A stretch of 46,626 bases of DNA from Colwellia sp. C1TZA3 (GCF_007954265.1 NZ_VOLS01000033.1:1-46626); one strand, 5' to 3'; positions 34,741-45,157 are shown, numbered from the stretch's first letter. Notes: a model not told the origin generated them from the sequence alone. Numbers and translations are program-made.

Positions 34741-35556
34741 GTGAAGATAAGTTGGTCGAGAATTTGGTGCTTAGTTGCTTTTGAAGTTTTACGTTTGTTT
34801 ACAACTAAGCGCGGTTTATTGGCGTTATCAGCCTTTGCCACAATATGGTTTATTATCTTGTATTATTTTGTTGGCTCAGCGTCTGCAATGGTAATTTCGC
34901 CTTCATTTGAAAGCATGGCGTCGCAATTGTTTGGTGCTTTGGGGCTAACGGCACTGTTAGATTGGCCGGTCGCTGAATACGCTATTTATTGGCTAGTGGC
35001 GTTATATTTTTTCCCAAGTTTTGCTTTATTGGTCTGTAGCGATCAGTTTTGTTCAGATAAGCATCGTGGCACACTAAGGTTTATCACTCTAAGAACAACC
35101 CGAGCCGAGTTAATATTAGGGCGTTATTTAGGTCAGCTGCTTATTATAGCGATATTAATACTGCTGACCTCAATAGCAACAGCCATATTAGCCAGTGTGC
35201 GAGATGTAACACTTTTATCGGCCAGCCTACAGATTGGTGCTAAATTATCTTTAGAATTGTTAATCGTTGTTATGCCATTTATTGCCTTAATGTCATTACT
35301 TAATAGCTTCGTTAATTCAGCGCGACTTGCGATAGTTGCCGCAACATTATTCTTTGCCTTAGGCCCATTGGTGCTTGCTTTTATTCAATATCAATTTGGC
35401 CAAGTTTTTTATCTAAATTGGCTATTTCCAGGTGAGCAAATAAGCAGTATTTTATCGCAAAGCAGCATGGCCACTAGCCAATATTTATTACCTTTAATAC
35501 AGACCGCTTTGTTACTAATTACTAGCCATTTGCTGATGAAGAGGGCATCACTATGA
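34741..35556 (+). CDS. ABC-2 type transporter permease
   Basis: The 271-residue protein has six hydrophobic segments (about residues 24-45, 80-100, 125-155, 168-190, 195-215 and 245-265). The cytoplasmic turn VCSDQFCSDKHRGTLRFITL (near residue 100), with E/D-x-x-x-G-T, is characteristic of ABC-2 permeases such as NosY. It is coupled to the ATPase that follows by an ATGA overlap. The start is GTG at 34741, with no strong ribosome binding site. The substrate is unknown. It is divergent from the PEP-CTERM gene across a 233-base shared upstream region. Confidence 0.85.
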   Translation: MKISWSRIWCLVAFEVLRLFTTKRGLLALSAFATIWFIILYYFVGSASAMVISPSFESMASQLFGALGLTALLDWPVAEYAIYWLVALYFFPSFALLVCSDQFCSDKHRGTLRFITLRTTRAELILGRYLGQLLIIAILILLTSIATAILASVRDVTLLSASLQIGAKLSLELLIVVMPFIALMSLLNSFVNSARLAIVAATLFFALGPLVLAFIQYQFGQVFYLNWLFPGEQISSILSQSSMATSQYLLPLIQTALLLITSHLLMKRASL

Positions 35557-36452
35557 GTTTAATTATCGATGTTCAACAAGTAACGAAACAATATGGAGAT
35601 AAGACGGTCCTCAACAAGGTCGAATTTTCCTTAGAAAAAGGTGCGCCAGTTGCTTTAGTGGGTCCTAATGGTGCAGGTAAAACCACTTTGTTTAGTTTGT
35701 TATGTGGCTATATTCAGCCTTCATCAGGCAATATTAGTATATTGGGACATGTCCCTGGAAATTCAGCGCTGTTTGGGCGTTTGTCAGCCTTGCCTCAGGA
35801 CGCGCAATTAGACCCTAGGTTTACTATTGCGATGCAATTAAACTTTTATGCTCGCTTACAAGGTATGAGCAATAAGTTTGCCAAAAAAGATACGGCTAGG
35901 GTTCTAGACATGGTGGCTTTGTCGGATGTGGTAAATAGTCTGCCAAGTGAGTTGTCGCACGGTATGCGTAAACGCGCAACCATAGCGCAAGCCTTATTAG
36001 GCAGCCCTGAAATTGTCATGTTAGATGAAGCAACCGCTGGGCTTGACCCTGCTAATGCTAAAGAAATACGCGCTATTGTTAGTGAGCATGCCAGCGAAGT
36101 TAACTTTATTTTAAGCTCTCATGATCTTAGCGAGCTTGAGCGATTATGTGATCAAGTACTATATCTCGATAATGGTCAGTTAAAACAGCATAAAACGCTG
36201 GGGAATAATGACAGTGCTGGATTTTTAACGCTGAGAATGAAACAGCATTACTCAGAAATTATGCCAGCAATCTTACAAATCCCGGGGGTTAGCCAAGTGA
36301 GCATGACACAAGATAAAGAATACTTACTTACCATCAGTAATGAGCAAGGTAAGCTAGCCATTGAAATGGATTTATTAACAGTTTTAGCAAGTAATAATTG
36401 GTCTTATGCCCAGCTTATTAACGGTAAAACACTTGAAAACCAACTGTTTTAA
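35553..36452 (+). CDS. ABC transporter ATP-binding protein
   Basis: The 299-residue protein has Walker A GPNGAGKTT (near residue 37), a Q loop in LPQDAQLDP, signature LSHGMRKRATIAQAL, Walker B EIVMLDEATAGLD and the H-loop LSSHDLSELERL. The ABC signature is degenerate (LSHGM for LSGGQ), as in several ABC-2 exporters. A C-terminal region of about 80 residues follows. The ATG overlaps the permease stop (ATGA), so the two proteins are made together and probably form a homodimeric-type exporter. It converges on the EAL gene through a shared terminator. Confidence 0.92.
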   Translation: MSLIIDVQQVTKQYGDKTVLNKVEFSLEKGAPVALVGPNGAGKTTLFSLLCGYIQPSSGNISILGHVPGNSALFGRLSALPQDAQLDPRFTIAMQLNFYARLQGMSNKFAKKDTARVLDMVALSDVVNSLPSELSHGMRKRATIAQALLGSPEIVMLDEATAGLDPANAKEIRAIVSEHASEVNFILSSHDLSELERLCDQVLYLDNGQLKQHKTLGNNDSAGFLTLRMKQHYSEIMPAILQIPGVSQVSMTQDKEYLLTISNEQGKLAIEMDLLTVLASNNWSYAQLINGKTLENQLF

Positions 36453-36532
36453 CGAAAAAATATCTGAATTTTTTTTGATGGGAACATAGCTGTTTCACTA
36501 CTCACTTCCTCGCTCTACCTGCATCATCCATG

Positions 36533-36568
36533 GATTAGCTACATTTTATCTGTAGCTAATCTTTTATT
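36533..36568. terminator. Bidirectional terminator between the ABC ATPase and EAL genes
   Basis: GATTAGCTACA / TGTAGCTAATC is a perfect 11-bp stem with a seven-base loop, followed on the plus strand by TTTTATT. The stop codon of the minus-strand EAL gene (36556-36558) lies inside the right arm. Confidence 0.82.
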
Positions 36569-39213
36569 GGTTTGTACAACTCTGTATCTTTAAGAGGAGC
36601 GGGTATATATTCTCCGGCTAAACTCGCGGGTATTTGGCCATTAGATAAATGATTAAGCCAACTTAGATAATCCTCATAAGACATCGGTTTAGCATAGTAA
36701 TAACCTTGGCCAATATCGCAACCAAAACTGCGTAAAGTCTCTTCATCTAAGCTGCTATTAATACCTTCTGCAACCACTTCTAAGCCTAATCCTTTTGCCA
36801 TTTTTACTGCGGTTTCCGCAATAACCTTACGTTTATTGTTGCTACAAACATCTTCAACAAATTCTCGGTCTACTTTTAACTCTTGAAAAGGTAACTGATT
36901 AATTTGTGACATGGATGCATAGCCAGTGCCAAAGTCGTCAAGGCTAATAGTGATACCGAGTCCAATAAGGTTTTCTATAGTTTCTATTGCAAGGCTATTT
37001 TGTGCAAAAGAAACAGACTCTGTTAATTCGAAAATTATTTTCTCTGCTTTAATGTCACTGTGATTAATTATTTTAGTGATGTCCTCAATGAAATTTGCTT
37101 GAATAAGGTCTTTACCACTAATGTTAATAGACACCATGTGGTTCATACCGGTATGTTGGGTTAGTCCTGATTGTTGGCTAAGCGCCGTTTCTACCACCCA
37201 TAATGTTAATGAGGGTATTAAACCAAAATCCTCTGCTACTGGAATAAAAACATCAGGTGAAACATGACCAAGTGTTGGGTGCTGCCAGCGAATTAAACAT
37301 TCACTACCACAGACTTTATTGGTTTTTAAATCGATCTGCGGTTGATGAAATAATTCAAACCCTTGCGCTGTTATTGCTTGTTGTAAGTCAATGGCTAGCT
37401 GTATTGACGAAGGACTGCTTTGGTTATCTTTTTGTGTAAAGTAAGCCCATTTATTTTGCGTTAACTCAGCTTTATTCGCGGCAATTGACGCGTTATTAAT
37501 CATGTTTGTACTGACGTTATCATGAGCAGAAAAGTGTGCTAAACCAACATGCGCAGATAAGGGCAGTTTAAGATCTTTAATATAAAAAACATCGCGGGCA
37601 GCTTGCTGAATTGAGTTAACAAACAATGCTATATCTTGCTCGTTAAGTGAATTATCAATAACTATCGCTAAACTGCTATTTTCCAGATAGCAGAGTTTCT
37701 CAAATTGCTCAGTGATATTAAGTACAGCATCGTTAAACCTGAATAATGAAGATAATTTTAAATTTAAGTGTTGAAAGAATTGGACGCGTATTTGTTCATC
37801 AATATAGAGTTCGATACGGTGAAATTGCTCTGGTTTGATCACTACTACGGTAAAATCTTGCTTACCTTCTTCTATCAGTTGACTAATTTTATGGTCTAAA
37901 TTTGTTTGTCTCGGTAAATGGTTACTTTGGTGGTAGGCAACCATGGTTAGCTTTTCTTGCTCATTGCGGCGAATACGCTCAGCTAAGGCAAATGCCATAA
38001 AAGTCACTTCAATCATGATAGCAAATAGGAATGCATTGCCCGTTAAAAAGCTATATTCAAGCTGGTTAAGCAGCACCATAGGTTGAATAATAGCGCCAAC
38101 TAACAAGGGTAACCAGGACAAGAAGTAAAAACGTGCCCATAAAAAGTCATGTTTTAAGCGGTTAAAAATTAAGAAGAGCGCGACGATGTAAAATAATGGC
38201 TGTAGAGAGAAAAATAGTTTGGTTTGTGTTAATTCATCGAGCGAAAGAGAATACAGGCTAAATAAACCTATAATAACAGTAAATATGATTGAATATTTGT
38301 AAGCCCAATGTTTTAAGCGATCATAACGTAAAAAATAAAGGGTAAATAACAGCAGAAATATAATCAGTAAGAAATCAGTAAAAATGAGATATTTATTGAG
38401 TAATTGCATTACCTGGTTGGAAAAAAGAAAGTATCCATAACCGGTCAATGAGGACAGCACTGAAAAGGCAGATAATAAGTAACCAATATAGAATAAATAA
38501 ACTTTATCTTTGTCAGCAAAAAATAATACTAAGTTATATATTGCCATGATGATTAATATGCCGATAAATGCACCATATATCAGTTGAGATAGCAGTACTC
38601 TTTGTTCGAAGTCTTGTGGGGTAAATAGCTGTAAAGGGATATTAGGGGGACCAGAGTTTTTTACTTTTATCAGGTATTCACTATGGCCGAATTGATTCAG
38701 CTGTAGTCTTGCATAAGGGTAAACATTTTGGCTTAAATTCTTTGAGTTAGGGCGTTTATGGAAGACTTTTTTTGGCGCAGTTAAGGCATTTAGTTGATAG
38801 ACGATAAAAGTATCAAGCATACTATGTTCGGCCATCAATATTAGTTGCTTGTTACCACTGTCTTTAATAAAGCTTTCTTGCGCGCTGGCGGTTACCGATG
38901 TTTTATCAATAGGATAGTGTAAAGACAACTTTATCCAATAACTTTGTTGTGCTAATGCATAAGGAATATTATTTAATTTACTAGCGATAAAATCAACATT
39001 ACTTAAGATATGGTTAAGGTCAATACTGTCAGTTTCATCTATGTAATAGCTACTATTAATAGTAAAATCACTATTTAATTCGCTTATATTCTTTTGATCA
39101 ATGTTATAAATAAGGCCAACAAAGCTGGCTACAATAGCAAGTAAAATTATTGTAATTAGAGCTGTAGAGATTCTTTTGCTGAATTCAGAAAATATCAAAA
39201 AATAAATACTCAT
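36556..39213 (-). CDS. 7TM membrane receptor with degenerate GGDEF and EAL domain (c-di-GMP phosphodiesterase)
   Basis: The 885-residue protein starts with a membrane anchor (residues about 17-38), then a periplasmic 7TMR-DISM-type sensor to about residue 205. Seven membrane helices (about 210-420) resemble 7TMR-DISM proteins. A GGDEF-like domain (about 430-600) has no GGDEF motif and is probably inactive. The EAL domain (about 605-870) keeps key motifs: ECLIRW in the EAL position (near 637), SINISGKDL, FELTES, DDFGTGYASM (near 757), KVDREFVEDV and VVAEGI. It probably hydrolyses c-di-GMP in response to a periplasmic signal. The ligand is unknown. It is monocistronic. Confidence 0.9.
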   Translation of the reverse strand: MSIYFLIFSEFSKRISTALITIILLAIVASFVGLIYNIDQKNISELNSDFTINSSYYIDETDSIDLNHILSNVDFIASKLNNIPYALAQQSYWIKLSLHYPIDKTSVTASAQESFIKDSGNKQLILMAEHSMLDTFIVYQLNALTAPKKVFHKRPNSKNLSQNVYPYARLQLNQFGHSEYLIKVKNSGPPNIPLQLFTPQDFEQRVLLSQLIYGAFIGILIIMAIYNLVLFFADKDKVYLFYIGYLLSAFSVLSSLTGYGYFLFSNQVMQLLNKYLIFTDFLLIIFLLLFTLYFLRYDRLKHWAYKYSIIFTVIIGLFSLYSLSLDELTQTKLFFSLQPLFYIVALFLIFNRLKHDFLWARFYFLSWLPLLVGAIIQPMVLLNQLEYSFLTGNAFLFAIMIEVTFMAFALAERIRRNEQEKLTMVAYHQSNHLPRQTNLDHKISQLIEEGKQDFTVVVIKPEQFHRIELYIDEQIRVQFFQHLNLKLSSLFRFNDAVLNITEQFEKLCYLENSSLAIVIDNSLNEQDIALFVNSIQQAARDVFYIKDLKLPLSAHVGLAHFSAHDNVSTNMINNASIAANKAELTQNKWAYFTQKDNQSSPSSIQLAIDLQQAITAQGFELFHQPQIDLKTNKVCGSECLIRWQHPTLGHVSPDVFIPVAEDFGLIPSLTLWVVETALSQQSGLTQHTGMNHMVSINISGKDLIQANFIEDITKIINHSDIKAEKIIFELTESVSFAQNSLAIETIENLIGLGITISLDDFGTGYASMSQINQLPFQELKVDREFVEDVCSNNKRKVIAETAVKMAKGLGLEVVAEGINSSLDEETLRSFGCDIGQGYYYAKPMSYEDYLSWLNHLSNGQIPASLAGEYIPAPLKDTELYKPIKD

Positions 39214-40045
39214 CTAAATGAATGATAATTTGGAATGTTCGCCTTTGCGGTTAACTTTTTCAATACTCACCGTGTTTGTGGTTGCGCAAACATCATTTCG
39301 CTTAACAGGGTATGGTCTTATTCTTAGCCTATGCTGTTAGATATTTTCACTAGGTTATATTACTTGGTCACGCAGAATAATGGCACATTAAATGCTCTAC
39401 TCCGTACAAATAATTAACAATATGGAAAAAATCAGTAGCTTAGTAGTTGCTAAAAAATTTAATTTTTCTATGTGATCAATGTAGCAGAAATATCATTGTT
39501 AAGTCACTGTTTTCTTATTAGTGAAATAATTTTTTGAATAAAATTCAAAGATTAGGACTTACAATAAGAGGATCAGGCAGAGAGCTTTTGATAGTCGTGA
39601 TTTTATAAATTTAATTAAACCTAGCCAAATAACCATTGCTAAGCGCACCTAATATGATAAATATGGACTCCACCAAGCTTGTGCTGTTATTCACAGAAAA
39701 GCACAAGCTTTGCAAGTAAGCGCTCTACCTGGGGTGTAGCGTAAGCTATTAGTAGGTTAAATTTTGAAAGTAGTGGGTTAAAATTTTGAAAGTGGCTATG
39801 TAACCCGATTGGTTAAATATGAATCAAGGGCAAAATTTAGCCATCATAATTGCCCTTTGGGTGAGGGAGTTTTTGTTCTTTTGCAACTTTTTCTAATGGA
39901 ACTGGCGACATCTCAGCCAGAGCAGAAGTCCACATTTAAAGGCTTATCTATTGTGGCTAAGTAATAGTGGCCACTTACTTTGCAGCTTCTAAATGGTTTT
40001 GGAGGTGCAACTGCCTTAGGTGTTAAGGCACTTCAGATAGCATTA
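39214..40045. other. Gene-free stretch of about 830 bases
   Basis: No intact gene is seen. AAGCTTGTGCT / AGCACAAGCTT (39675-39710, loop 14) is an 11-bp inverted repeat without a T run. GGTTAAATTTTGAAAGT occurs almost twice near 39755-39795. A short minus-strand frame at about 39840-39940 (EMSPVPLEKVAKEQKLPHPK) reads like protein but is only about 32 codons. The stretch may hold remnants of a lost element. Confidence 0.4.
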
Positions 40046-40204
40046 ATACCAGTTCCATTAAGTTTGTGATCTTGTTGTGCGCAGGAAAAATAACTCAAGG
40101 TAAGGCGCTCGATTGAGCAATAGCTGGCTATTGGGATTGAGAGCAACACAGTCTTGAGCTATTTTAACTAGTACAAGTGAGCAATAACTTAATGGGATTG
40201 GTAT
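40046..40204 (-). repeat. Foldback repeat family A, full copy in inverse orientation (159 bp)
   Basis: Starts ATACCAGTTCCATTAAGTT and ends AACTTAATGGGATTGGTAT, the reverse complement of the other copies with a few changes. It marks the left side of the ilvD-prpD-pmpAB block. Confidence 0.92.
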
Positions 40205-40572
40205 AAGTCTCTGTATTGTCGAGTTTTGGTGTTATTTAGCATTGAACTTTCTATTAGTTTTTTGTTGCTCTATTATCGCTCGGGATTAAACTAGTAGTTT
40301 AGTTATTTTTCAATTGATAATGGTATTCTGATGCGATAAATTTCTTCAGGTTTGAACGATTTTTAACCAAAAGTTTAGTTTTATTCCAAGCAGTGATGAT
40401 TTAATTCCTTAGATTCAAATTATATGGGCGGAACTAATCGTTAAGATTAAAAGGTAAAATTTATAAATAGGAATACTAATTATTGAATTTGACCTTAAAG
40501 ATGTTGATATTAATTTATTGCATTTGGAGCACCTCTTAACTTGCTGAACCCTGTGTCTTCAAGTAGTTTGGG

Positions 40573-40618
40573 TACAAATACAAATACAAATACAAATACA
40601 AATACAAATACAAATACA
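40573..40618. repeat. Hexanucleotide repeat (TACAAA)7 plus TACA
   Basis: Seven perfect TACAAA units lie 110 bases upstream of the dehydratase ATG, in the probable promoter/leader region. The minus-strand ORF reading Val-Phe repeats here is an artefact of the repeat. Copy-number slippage could change promoter spacing. Confidence 0.95.
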
Positions 40619-40728
40619 GTAGAGCAGAAAATGCAATACATATAAAAAGCGCTGCGTTGGTCGCAAAAAATATTTTTGCGATTTGCTCTAAGCACAGTTA
40701 TTCAATGATGGTTTCGGAGAACATAACA

Positions 40729-42408
40729 ATGTCAGAAATAAATAAGTATTCAAAAACGGTCACTTTAGACGAATCACAACCTGCTTCACAAGCCATGCTT
40801 TACGCGATTGGTTTAAAAGAAGAGGATATGCAAAAAGCACAAGTAGGTATCGTTTCTACCGGTTGGGAGGGAAACCCCTGCAATATGCACTTAAATGAAC
40901 TTGCTAAAGAAGTGAAAAAAAGTGTGATCGGTGCCGATTTGGTAGGATTAATCTTTCACACCATTGGCGTAAGTGATGGTATTTCAAACGGTACTGCAGG
41001 CATGAAGTATTCCTTGGTTTCTCGTGATGTGATTGCCGATTCTATCGAAACCGTTGCGGGTGCGCAATATTATGATGCTATGGTGGCGATTGTCGGCTGT
41101 GATAAAAACATGCCAGGGGCAATGATGGCTTTAGCGCGTGTTAATCGTCCCGGAATATTGGTTTATGGTGGCTCTGTCAAAGCGGGTAAATGGAAAGGTG
41201 AAGACTTAAATATTGTTTCTGCTTTCGAAGCTTATGGAAAAAAATTGCAGGGCGTTATCTCTGATGAAGATTATAAAGGGGTGATCCAAAATGCGATCCC
41301 AGGCGCGGGTGCTTGTGGTGGAATGTACACCGCAAACACTATGTCTTCAGCGATTGAAGCTTTAGGGATGAGCTTGCCTTATTCTTCGTCTAATCTAGCG
41401 GTGAGTGATGAGAAAAAAATAGAAATGACCAAAGTGGGTGATGCGGTAAAAAATCTGCTGGAAAAAGACATCAAACCACAAGATATCATGACCAAAAAAG
41501 CCTTCGAAAATGCTTTAAGAATGATTATGGTGCTAGGCGGCTCTACCAACGCAACTTTACATATGATAGCCATGGCTCGAGCCTGTGGTGTTGATTTAGG
41601 TTTAGATGATTTCCAAGCAATGGCTGATAAAACGCCATTGTTGGCAAACTTAAAGCCCTCTGGTGAATACTTAATGCAAGACTTACACGCCATAGGTGGG
41701 ATCCCTGCGGTAATGAAGTATTTATTGGCCGAAGGTTTGTTACATGGCGATTGTTTGACCGTTACAGGGCAAACAATCGCAGAAAACTTAGCTGATTTAC
41801 CTGGCTTGCCAGCAGGTCAAGATATTATCAGACCTTTAAGTAAGCCATTGAAAGCGACAGGGCACTTACAAATTCTTTACGGAAACTTGGCTTCTGAAGG
41901 CTCAGTTGCCAAAATTACCGGTAAAGAAGGTGAAGTATTCGAAGGTCCAGCAAGAGTTTATGAAGATGAATTCGCCGCAATAAAAGGCATTGAAGAAGAA
42001 GTGCAAAAAGGTGAGGTTATCGTTATCCGTTATTCTGGACCCAAAGGAGCGCCTGGAATGCCTGAAATGCTAAAACCCACGTCAGCAGTAATGGGTGCTG
42101 GCCTTGGCAAAGACGTAGCATTAATCACCGACGGTAGGTTTTCTGGAGGTTCTCACGGTTTTGTAGTCGGGCACGTTACACCTGAGGCTTCAGAAGGTGG
42201 ACTGATTGCTTTGGTGCAAAATGGCGACATTATCCGCATTGATGCGGTGATGAACAAATTGCAACTGAAAGTAGACCAGACTGAAATCGCTAAGCGCAGA
42301 GCCGCATGGATCAAGCCAGCTTATAGAGCGACAAATGGTGTATTAAGAAAGTATATCGCCACTGTAAAATCTGCATCGCTAGGTTGTGTTACCGATGAAA
42401 TAGACTAA
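40729..42408 (+). CDS. ilvD: Dihydroxy-acid dehydratase (IlvD/Edd family)
   Basis: From the ATG at 40729 (CGGAGA upstream) the protein is 559 residues. The longer frame to 40657 adds a non-homologous leader. Three iron-sulfur cysteines are visible: Cys51 in EGNPCNMHL, Cys124 in VGCDKNMPG and Cys196 in [27 protein letters not shown] near residue 470 is the family's active-site end. The enzyme dehydrates 2,3-dihydroxy acids in valine/isoleucine synthesis. The wording [12 protein letters not shown]-like (here [15 protein letters not shown]) and [19 protein letters not shown] recall the Bacteroidetes/eukaryote-type IlvD more than the E. coli type. No other ilv genes are adjacent, so this may be a second copy or act on a different sugar or keto acid. 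Confidence 0.88.
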   Translation: MSEINKYSKTVTLDESQPASQAMLYAIGLKEEDMQKAQVGIVSTGWEGNPCNMHLNELAKEVKKSVIGADLVGLIFHTIGVSDGISNGTAGMKYSLVSRDVIADSIETVAGAQYYDAMVAIVGCDKNMPGAMMALARVNRPGILVYGGSVKAGKWKGEDLNIVSAFEAYGKKLQGVISDEDYKGVIQNAIPGAGACGGMYTANTMSSAIEALGMSLPYSSSNLAVSDEKKIEMTKVGDAVKNLLEKDIKPQDIMTKKAFENALRMIMVLGGSTNATLHMIAMARACGVDLGLDDFQAMADKTPLLANLKPSGEYLMQDLHAIGGIPAVMKYLLAEGLLHGDCLTVTGQTIAENLADLPGLPAGQDIIRPLSKPLKATGHLQILYGNLASEGSVAKITGKEGEVFEGPARVYEDEFAAIKGIEEEVQKGEVIVIRYSGPKGAPGMPEMLKPTSAVMGAGLGKDVALITDGRFSGGSHGFVVGHVTPEASEGGLIALVQNGDIIRIDAVMNKLQLKVDQTEIAKRRAAWIKPAYRATNGVLRKYIATVKSASLGCVTDEID

Positions 42409-42504
42409 CCAAGTCCGTTCAGAGTCTGTTTTGATTTTTGGTTCCGTTGTGATGCTAACAAAGGGGGCGAGGGTTAGATATTAAGTCTTCTGATGGCAAA
42501 CAGT

Positions 42505-42540
42505 AGGATCTGTTAAGATTAAACTATCTTAACAGATCCT
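42505..42540 (+). terminator. Hairpin after ilvD
   Basis: AGGATCTGTTAAGAT / ATCTTAACAGATCCT is a perfect 15-bp inverted repeat with a six-base loop, about 100 bases past the ilvD stop. Only TTAAA follows, so it is a terminator-like or mRNA-end structure rather than a classical T-run terminator. Confidence 0.65.
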
Positions 42541-42657
42541 TAAAGATGATTACCCAAGAGCTAAAAAGCAAAATGACTAGTACAAAAGATCATTATTAAA
42601 GCTGATGTACAAATTATTCAGCTTATATCGTCATAGATAACTGAGCGTAAAATAATA

Positions 42658-42693
42658 TAAACATTAGCTTAAACATTAGCCTAAACATTAGGC
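42658..42693. repeat. Three 12-bp tandem repeats upstream of prpD
   Basis: TAAACATTAGCT, TAAACATTAGCC and TAAACATTAGGC follow each other directly, ending 32 bases before the prpD start. They could be a repeated operator, or slippage products in the leader. Confidence 0.8.
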
Positions 42694-42725
42694 CAAAAAA
42701 TAAATCAAACGAATAAGGAGATAAA

Positions 42726-44213
42726 ATGAGTAGTAATGTAGAGATTAATAATCGCCCCGATTACGACCATGTCATCCAAGATATCGCTGATTATGTCTTA
42801 ACTTTTGAAGTTTCCAGCGAAGAAGCTCTCAACACTGCACGAAACTGTTTAATGGACACCTTAGGTTGTGGGCTGCTCGCGCTGCGCTTTCCTGAGTGCA
42901 CAAAACACCTAGGAGCAATCGTACCAGGTACGCTGGTGCCAAATGGCGCACGAGTGCCAGGAACATCATTAACACTCGATCCGGTTAAAGCCGCGTGGGA
43001 CATTGGTTGCATCATTCGCTGGCTCGACTACAACGACACTTGGTTGGCTGCTGAATGGGGGCATCCATCAGATAATTTAGGTGCTATTCTGGCGGTGGCA
43101 GATTATTTGTCTCAAGTGAGACTGTCTAAGGGCGAACAGCCACTCATCATGCGAGAAGTACTTGAAGCTATGGTCATGGCGCATGAAATTCAAGGGGTGA
43201 TCGCGCTAGAAAATTCGTTTAATCGCGTCGGCTTATGCCACGTATTATTAGTACGAGTGGCCTCAACCGCGGTTGTTACTAAAATGATGGGCGGCAACCG
43301 AGAGCAAATTATGGCGGCAATATCTCAAGCTTGGGCCGATGGTGGGGCACTGCGCACCTATCGTCACGCACCTAATGCGGGCTCTCGTAAATCTTGGGCC
43401 GCAGGTGATGCCACCTCAAGGGCGGTTCGTTTAGCTGACATGTCGATGCGCGGTGAAATGGGCATACCAAGTGTGTTAACCGCGCCACAGTGGGGCTTTT
43501 ATGATGTCTCTTTCTCGAAAACGAACAAAGACCAAGCACTAAAGCCAGAGGCTGAACGCCAGTTTTCGTTTTCTCAAGATTACGGCTCTTATGTGATGGA
43601 AAACATCTTGTTTAAGATTTCCTTTCCGGCCGAGTTCCATGCGCAAACCGCTGCAGAAGCGTCGGTTATTTTATATCCCCAGGTAAAATCTCGTTTAGCG
43701 GATATTAACAAAATCGTAATCCGCACTCACGAGTCGGCCATTCGCATTATTTCAAAAACGGGTGGGCTTGCCAACGCTGCCGATCGCGACCATTGCTTGC
43801 AATACATGATTGCTGTGCCGTTGGTGTTCGGGAATTTAACCGCAGAGCATTATGAAGACGACTTTCACAGCGCACATCCTATTATCGATGAACTGCGTGA
43901 CAAAATGGAAGTTGTCGAAGATAAGCGCTTTACAACAGAGTATTTAGAAGCGGATAAACGCTCTATTGCCAATGCCATTCAGGTTTTCTTTAACGATGGC
44001 AGCAGTACCGAAGAAGTGGTTGTAGAATACCCAGTTGGTCATCGCCGCCGCCGTGAAGAAGGCATGCCATTATTGGAGCTAAAATTCAAAGCTAACTTAG
44101 CATCACGTTTTCCACACCAGCAGTGCCAAAAAATCTTCACTGTTTGTCAAGATCAAGCCACCCTTGAGACTACGCCAGTAAATCGCTTTATGGACTTCTT
44201 TGTTATTGGTTAA
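42726..44213 (+). CDS. prpD: MmgE/PrpD family protein, probable 2-methylcitrate dehydratase
   Basis: The 495-residue protein has the PrpD length (E. coli 483). It dehydrates 2-methylcitrate in propionate breakdown. Landmarks are [10 protein letters not shown] (near residue 43), [20 protein letters not shown] (near 97), the helical core [41 protein letters not shown] and the C-terminal [19 protein letters not shown] lies eight bases before the ATG. The usual partners prpB, prpC and acnD are not in the window. Codons look slightly richer in GC than in neighbouring genes, which could mean transfer. The pairing with an ilvD-type dehydratase is unusual. Confidence 0.88.
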   Translation: MSSNVEINNRPDYDHVIQDIADYVLTFEVSSEEALNTARNCLMDTLGCGLLALRFPECTKHLGAIVPGTLVPNGARVPGTSLTLDPVKAAWDIGCIIRWLDYNDTWLAAEWGHPSDNLGAILAVADYLSQVRLSKGEQPLIMREVLEAMVMAHEIQGVIALENSFNRVGLCHVLLVRVASTAVVTKMMGGNREQIMAAISQAWADGGALRTYRHAPNAGSRKSWAAGDATSRAVRLADMSMRGEMGIPSVLTAPQWGFYDVSFSKTNKDQALKPEAERQFSFSQDYGSYVMENILFKISFPAEFHAQTAAEASVILYPQVKSRLADINKIVIRTHESAIRIISKTGGLANAADRDHCLQYMIAVPLVFGNLTAEHYEDDFHSAHPIIDELRDKMEVVEDKRFTTEYLEADKRSIANAIQVFFNDGSSTEEVVVEYPVGHRRRREEGMPLLELKFKANLASRFPHQQCQKIFTVCQDQATLETTPVNRFMDFFVIG

Positions 44214-44336
44214 ATTGCGGTGTTTAGTTTATCGGATCACTTATCTTGCAACCTACGCAGTCATATTGTTAGTGTTAGCAGTAAGCTATGACTTCAATAA
44301 CAAACATTGAACAGAATGAAACTAATAGGATCTACT

Positions 44337-44540
44337 ATGACGGACAAAAATGAACACAGTATTGCAACTTTTGCAGCCTTGAAAACTGCTATAGCAAATA
44401 ATGAGGAGCAATCGATAAAAGAATTATTGGCAAATCAGCCAATGCAAGCGCTTGAAAAAAGCTATCTCATTGATTTAGCGAAACTAAGCAATAACCGCAC
44501 TATTATAACGTTACTGGAAGACATTACCGTAAAGGAATAG
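44337..44540 (+). CDS. Small hypothetical protein
   Basis: The ATG at 44337, with AGGA six bases upstream, gives 67 residues: MTDKNEHSIATFAALKTAIA, then helices with LLANQPMQALEKSYLIDLAK. It is acidic, soluble and helical, a little like an isolated ankyrin-type or TPR-type helix pair, but not recognised. It follows prpD by 123 bases on the same strand. Confidence 0.55.
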   Translation: MTDKNEHSIATFAALKTAIANNEEQSIKELLANQPMQALEKSYLIDLAKLSNNRTIITLLEDITVKE

Positions 44541-44915
44541 ACAAGAAGCGGTCACTTGTAGCTGAATAACTAGCAGGGGAATATCTGCTTTAAGGTTAAT
44601 TCCTCGATAGTTCTCACTTTATTTAACCCGTATTGGTGTGATGGAGTAATCTTGTTTACTTCCTTGTAAATTCTAAGTGGTAATCGAGCATTTAGGGGGT
44701 AGACAAGAAACTCAGCCTAAGTGACACCGTTCAAATATGAGTAGAAAGTTCAGCATTTTAAAAAAGAGTAAAATGTTTGCTTGCAGTCAAGTAAACGCAC
44801 TATAAAAACGCGAAACACTAACGTTAATTATCACTAATTCATCGTAAAATCTTGTCTTGTTTGGTGCACATAACGAGATAATATTTTTATTTGGACTGCT
44901 CTACTAGCGTGCCTT
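44541..44915. other. Intergenic stretch without recognisable genes
   Basis: No open frame with protein-like features was found between the small gene and the family-B repeat. No tRNA, clear hairpin terminator or transposase motif was recognised. Confidence 0.45.
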
Positions 44916-45077
44916 ATACCAAGTTAATTAATTATCTGCTCATTTTTAATGGTTAAAATAAAAAACTACAGCGTTATAAAATTTATAAGATGAATAATTA
45001 CTGACTAAATTTTATGCCTTGTATTTATTAATTTTTTCTCATAAAAAAGTAGAGCACTTAATTAATCAAATTGGTAT
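44916..45077 (+). repeat. Foldback repeat family B, copy 2 (162 bp)
   Basis: Begins ATACCAAGTTAATTAATTA and ends TAATTAATCAAATTGGTAT, the same length and orientation as the copy at 17574-17735. Most differences are in the central loop region. It lies 80 bases ahead of the pmpAB-type operon and could influence its transcription. Confidence 0.9.
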
Positions 45078-45157
45078 TAGTATTTAAAGGGCCTATTTGC
45101 TATGGCGTGAGCCACTTTATGAATATTCATTATCCTCAAATAAAAAGGAGTCATCTG

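Noticed and set aside
39214-40045. Insertion sequence in the gene-free stretch
   Set aside because: No transposase motif or matching terminal repeats were found; only short hairpins and repeated words.
40510-40695. 61-codon minus-strand ORF with Val-Phe repeats
   Set aside because: It is an artefact of the TACAAA repeat, with no support on either side.
45071-45157. Upstream extension of the persulfide-dioxygenase-like gene
   Set aside because: It begins inside a family-B repeat; the ATG at 45158 has a good ribosome binding site and matches the family start.
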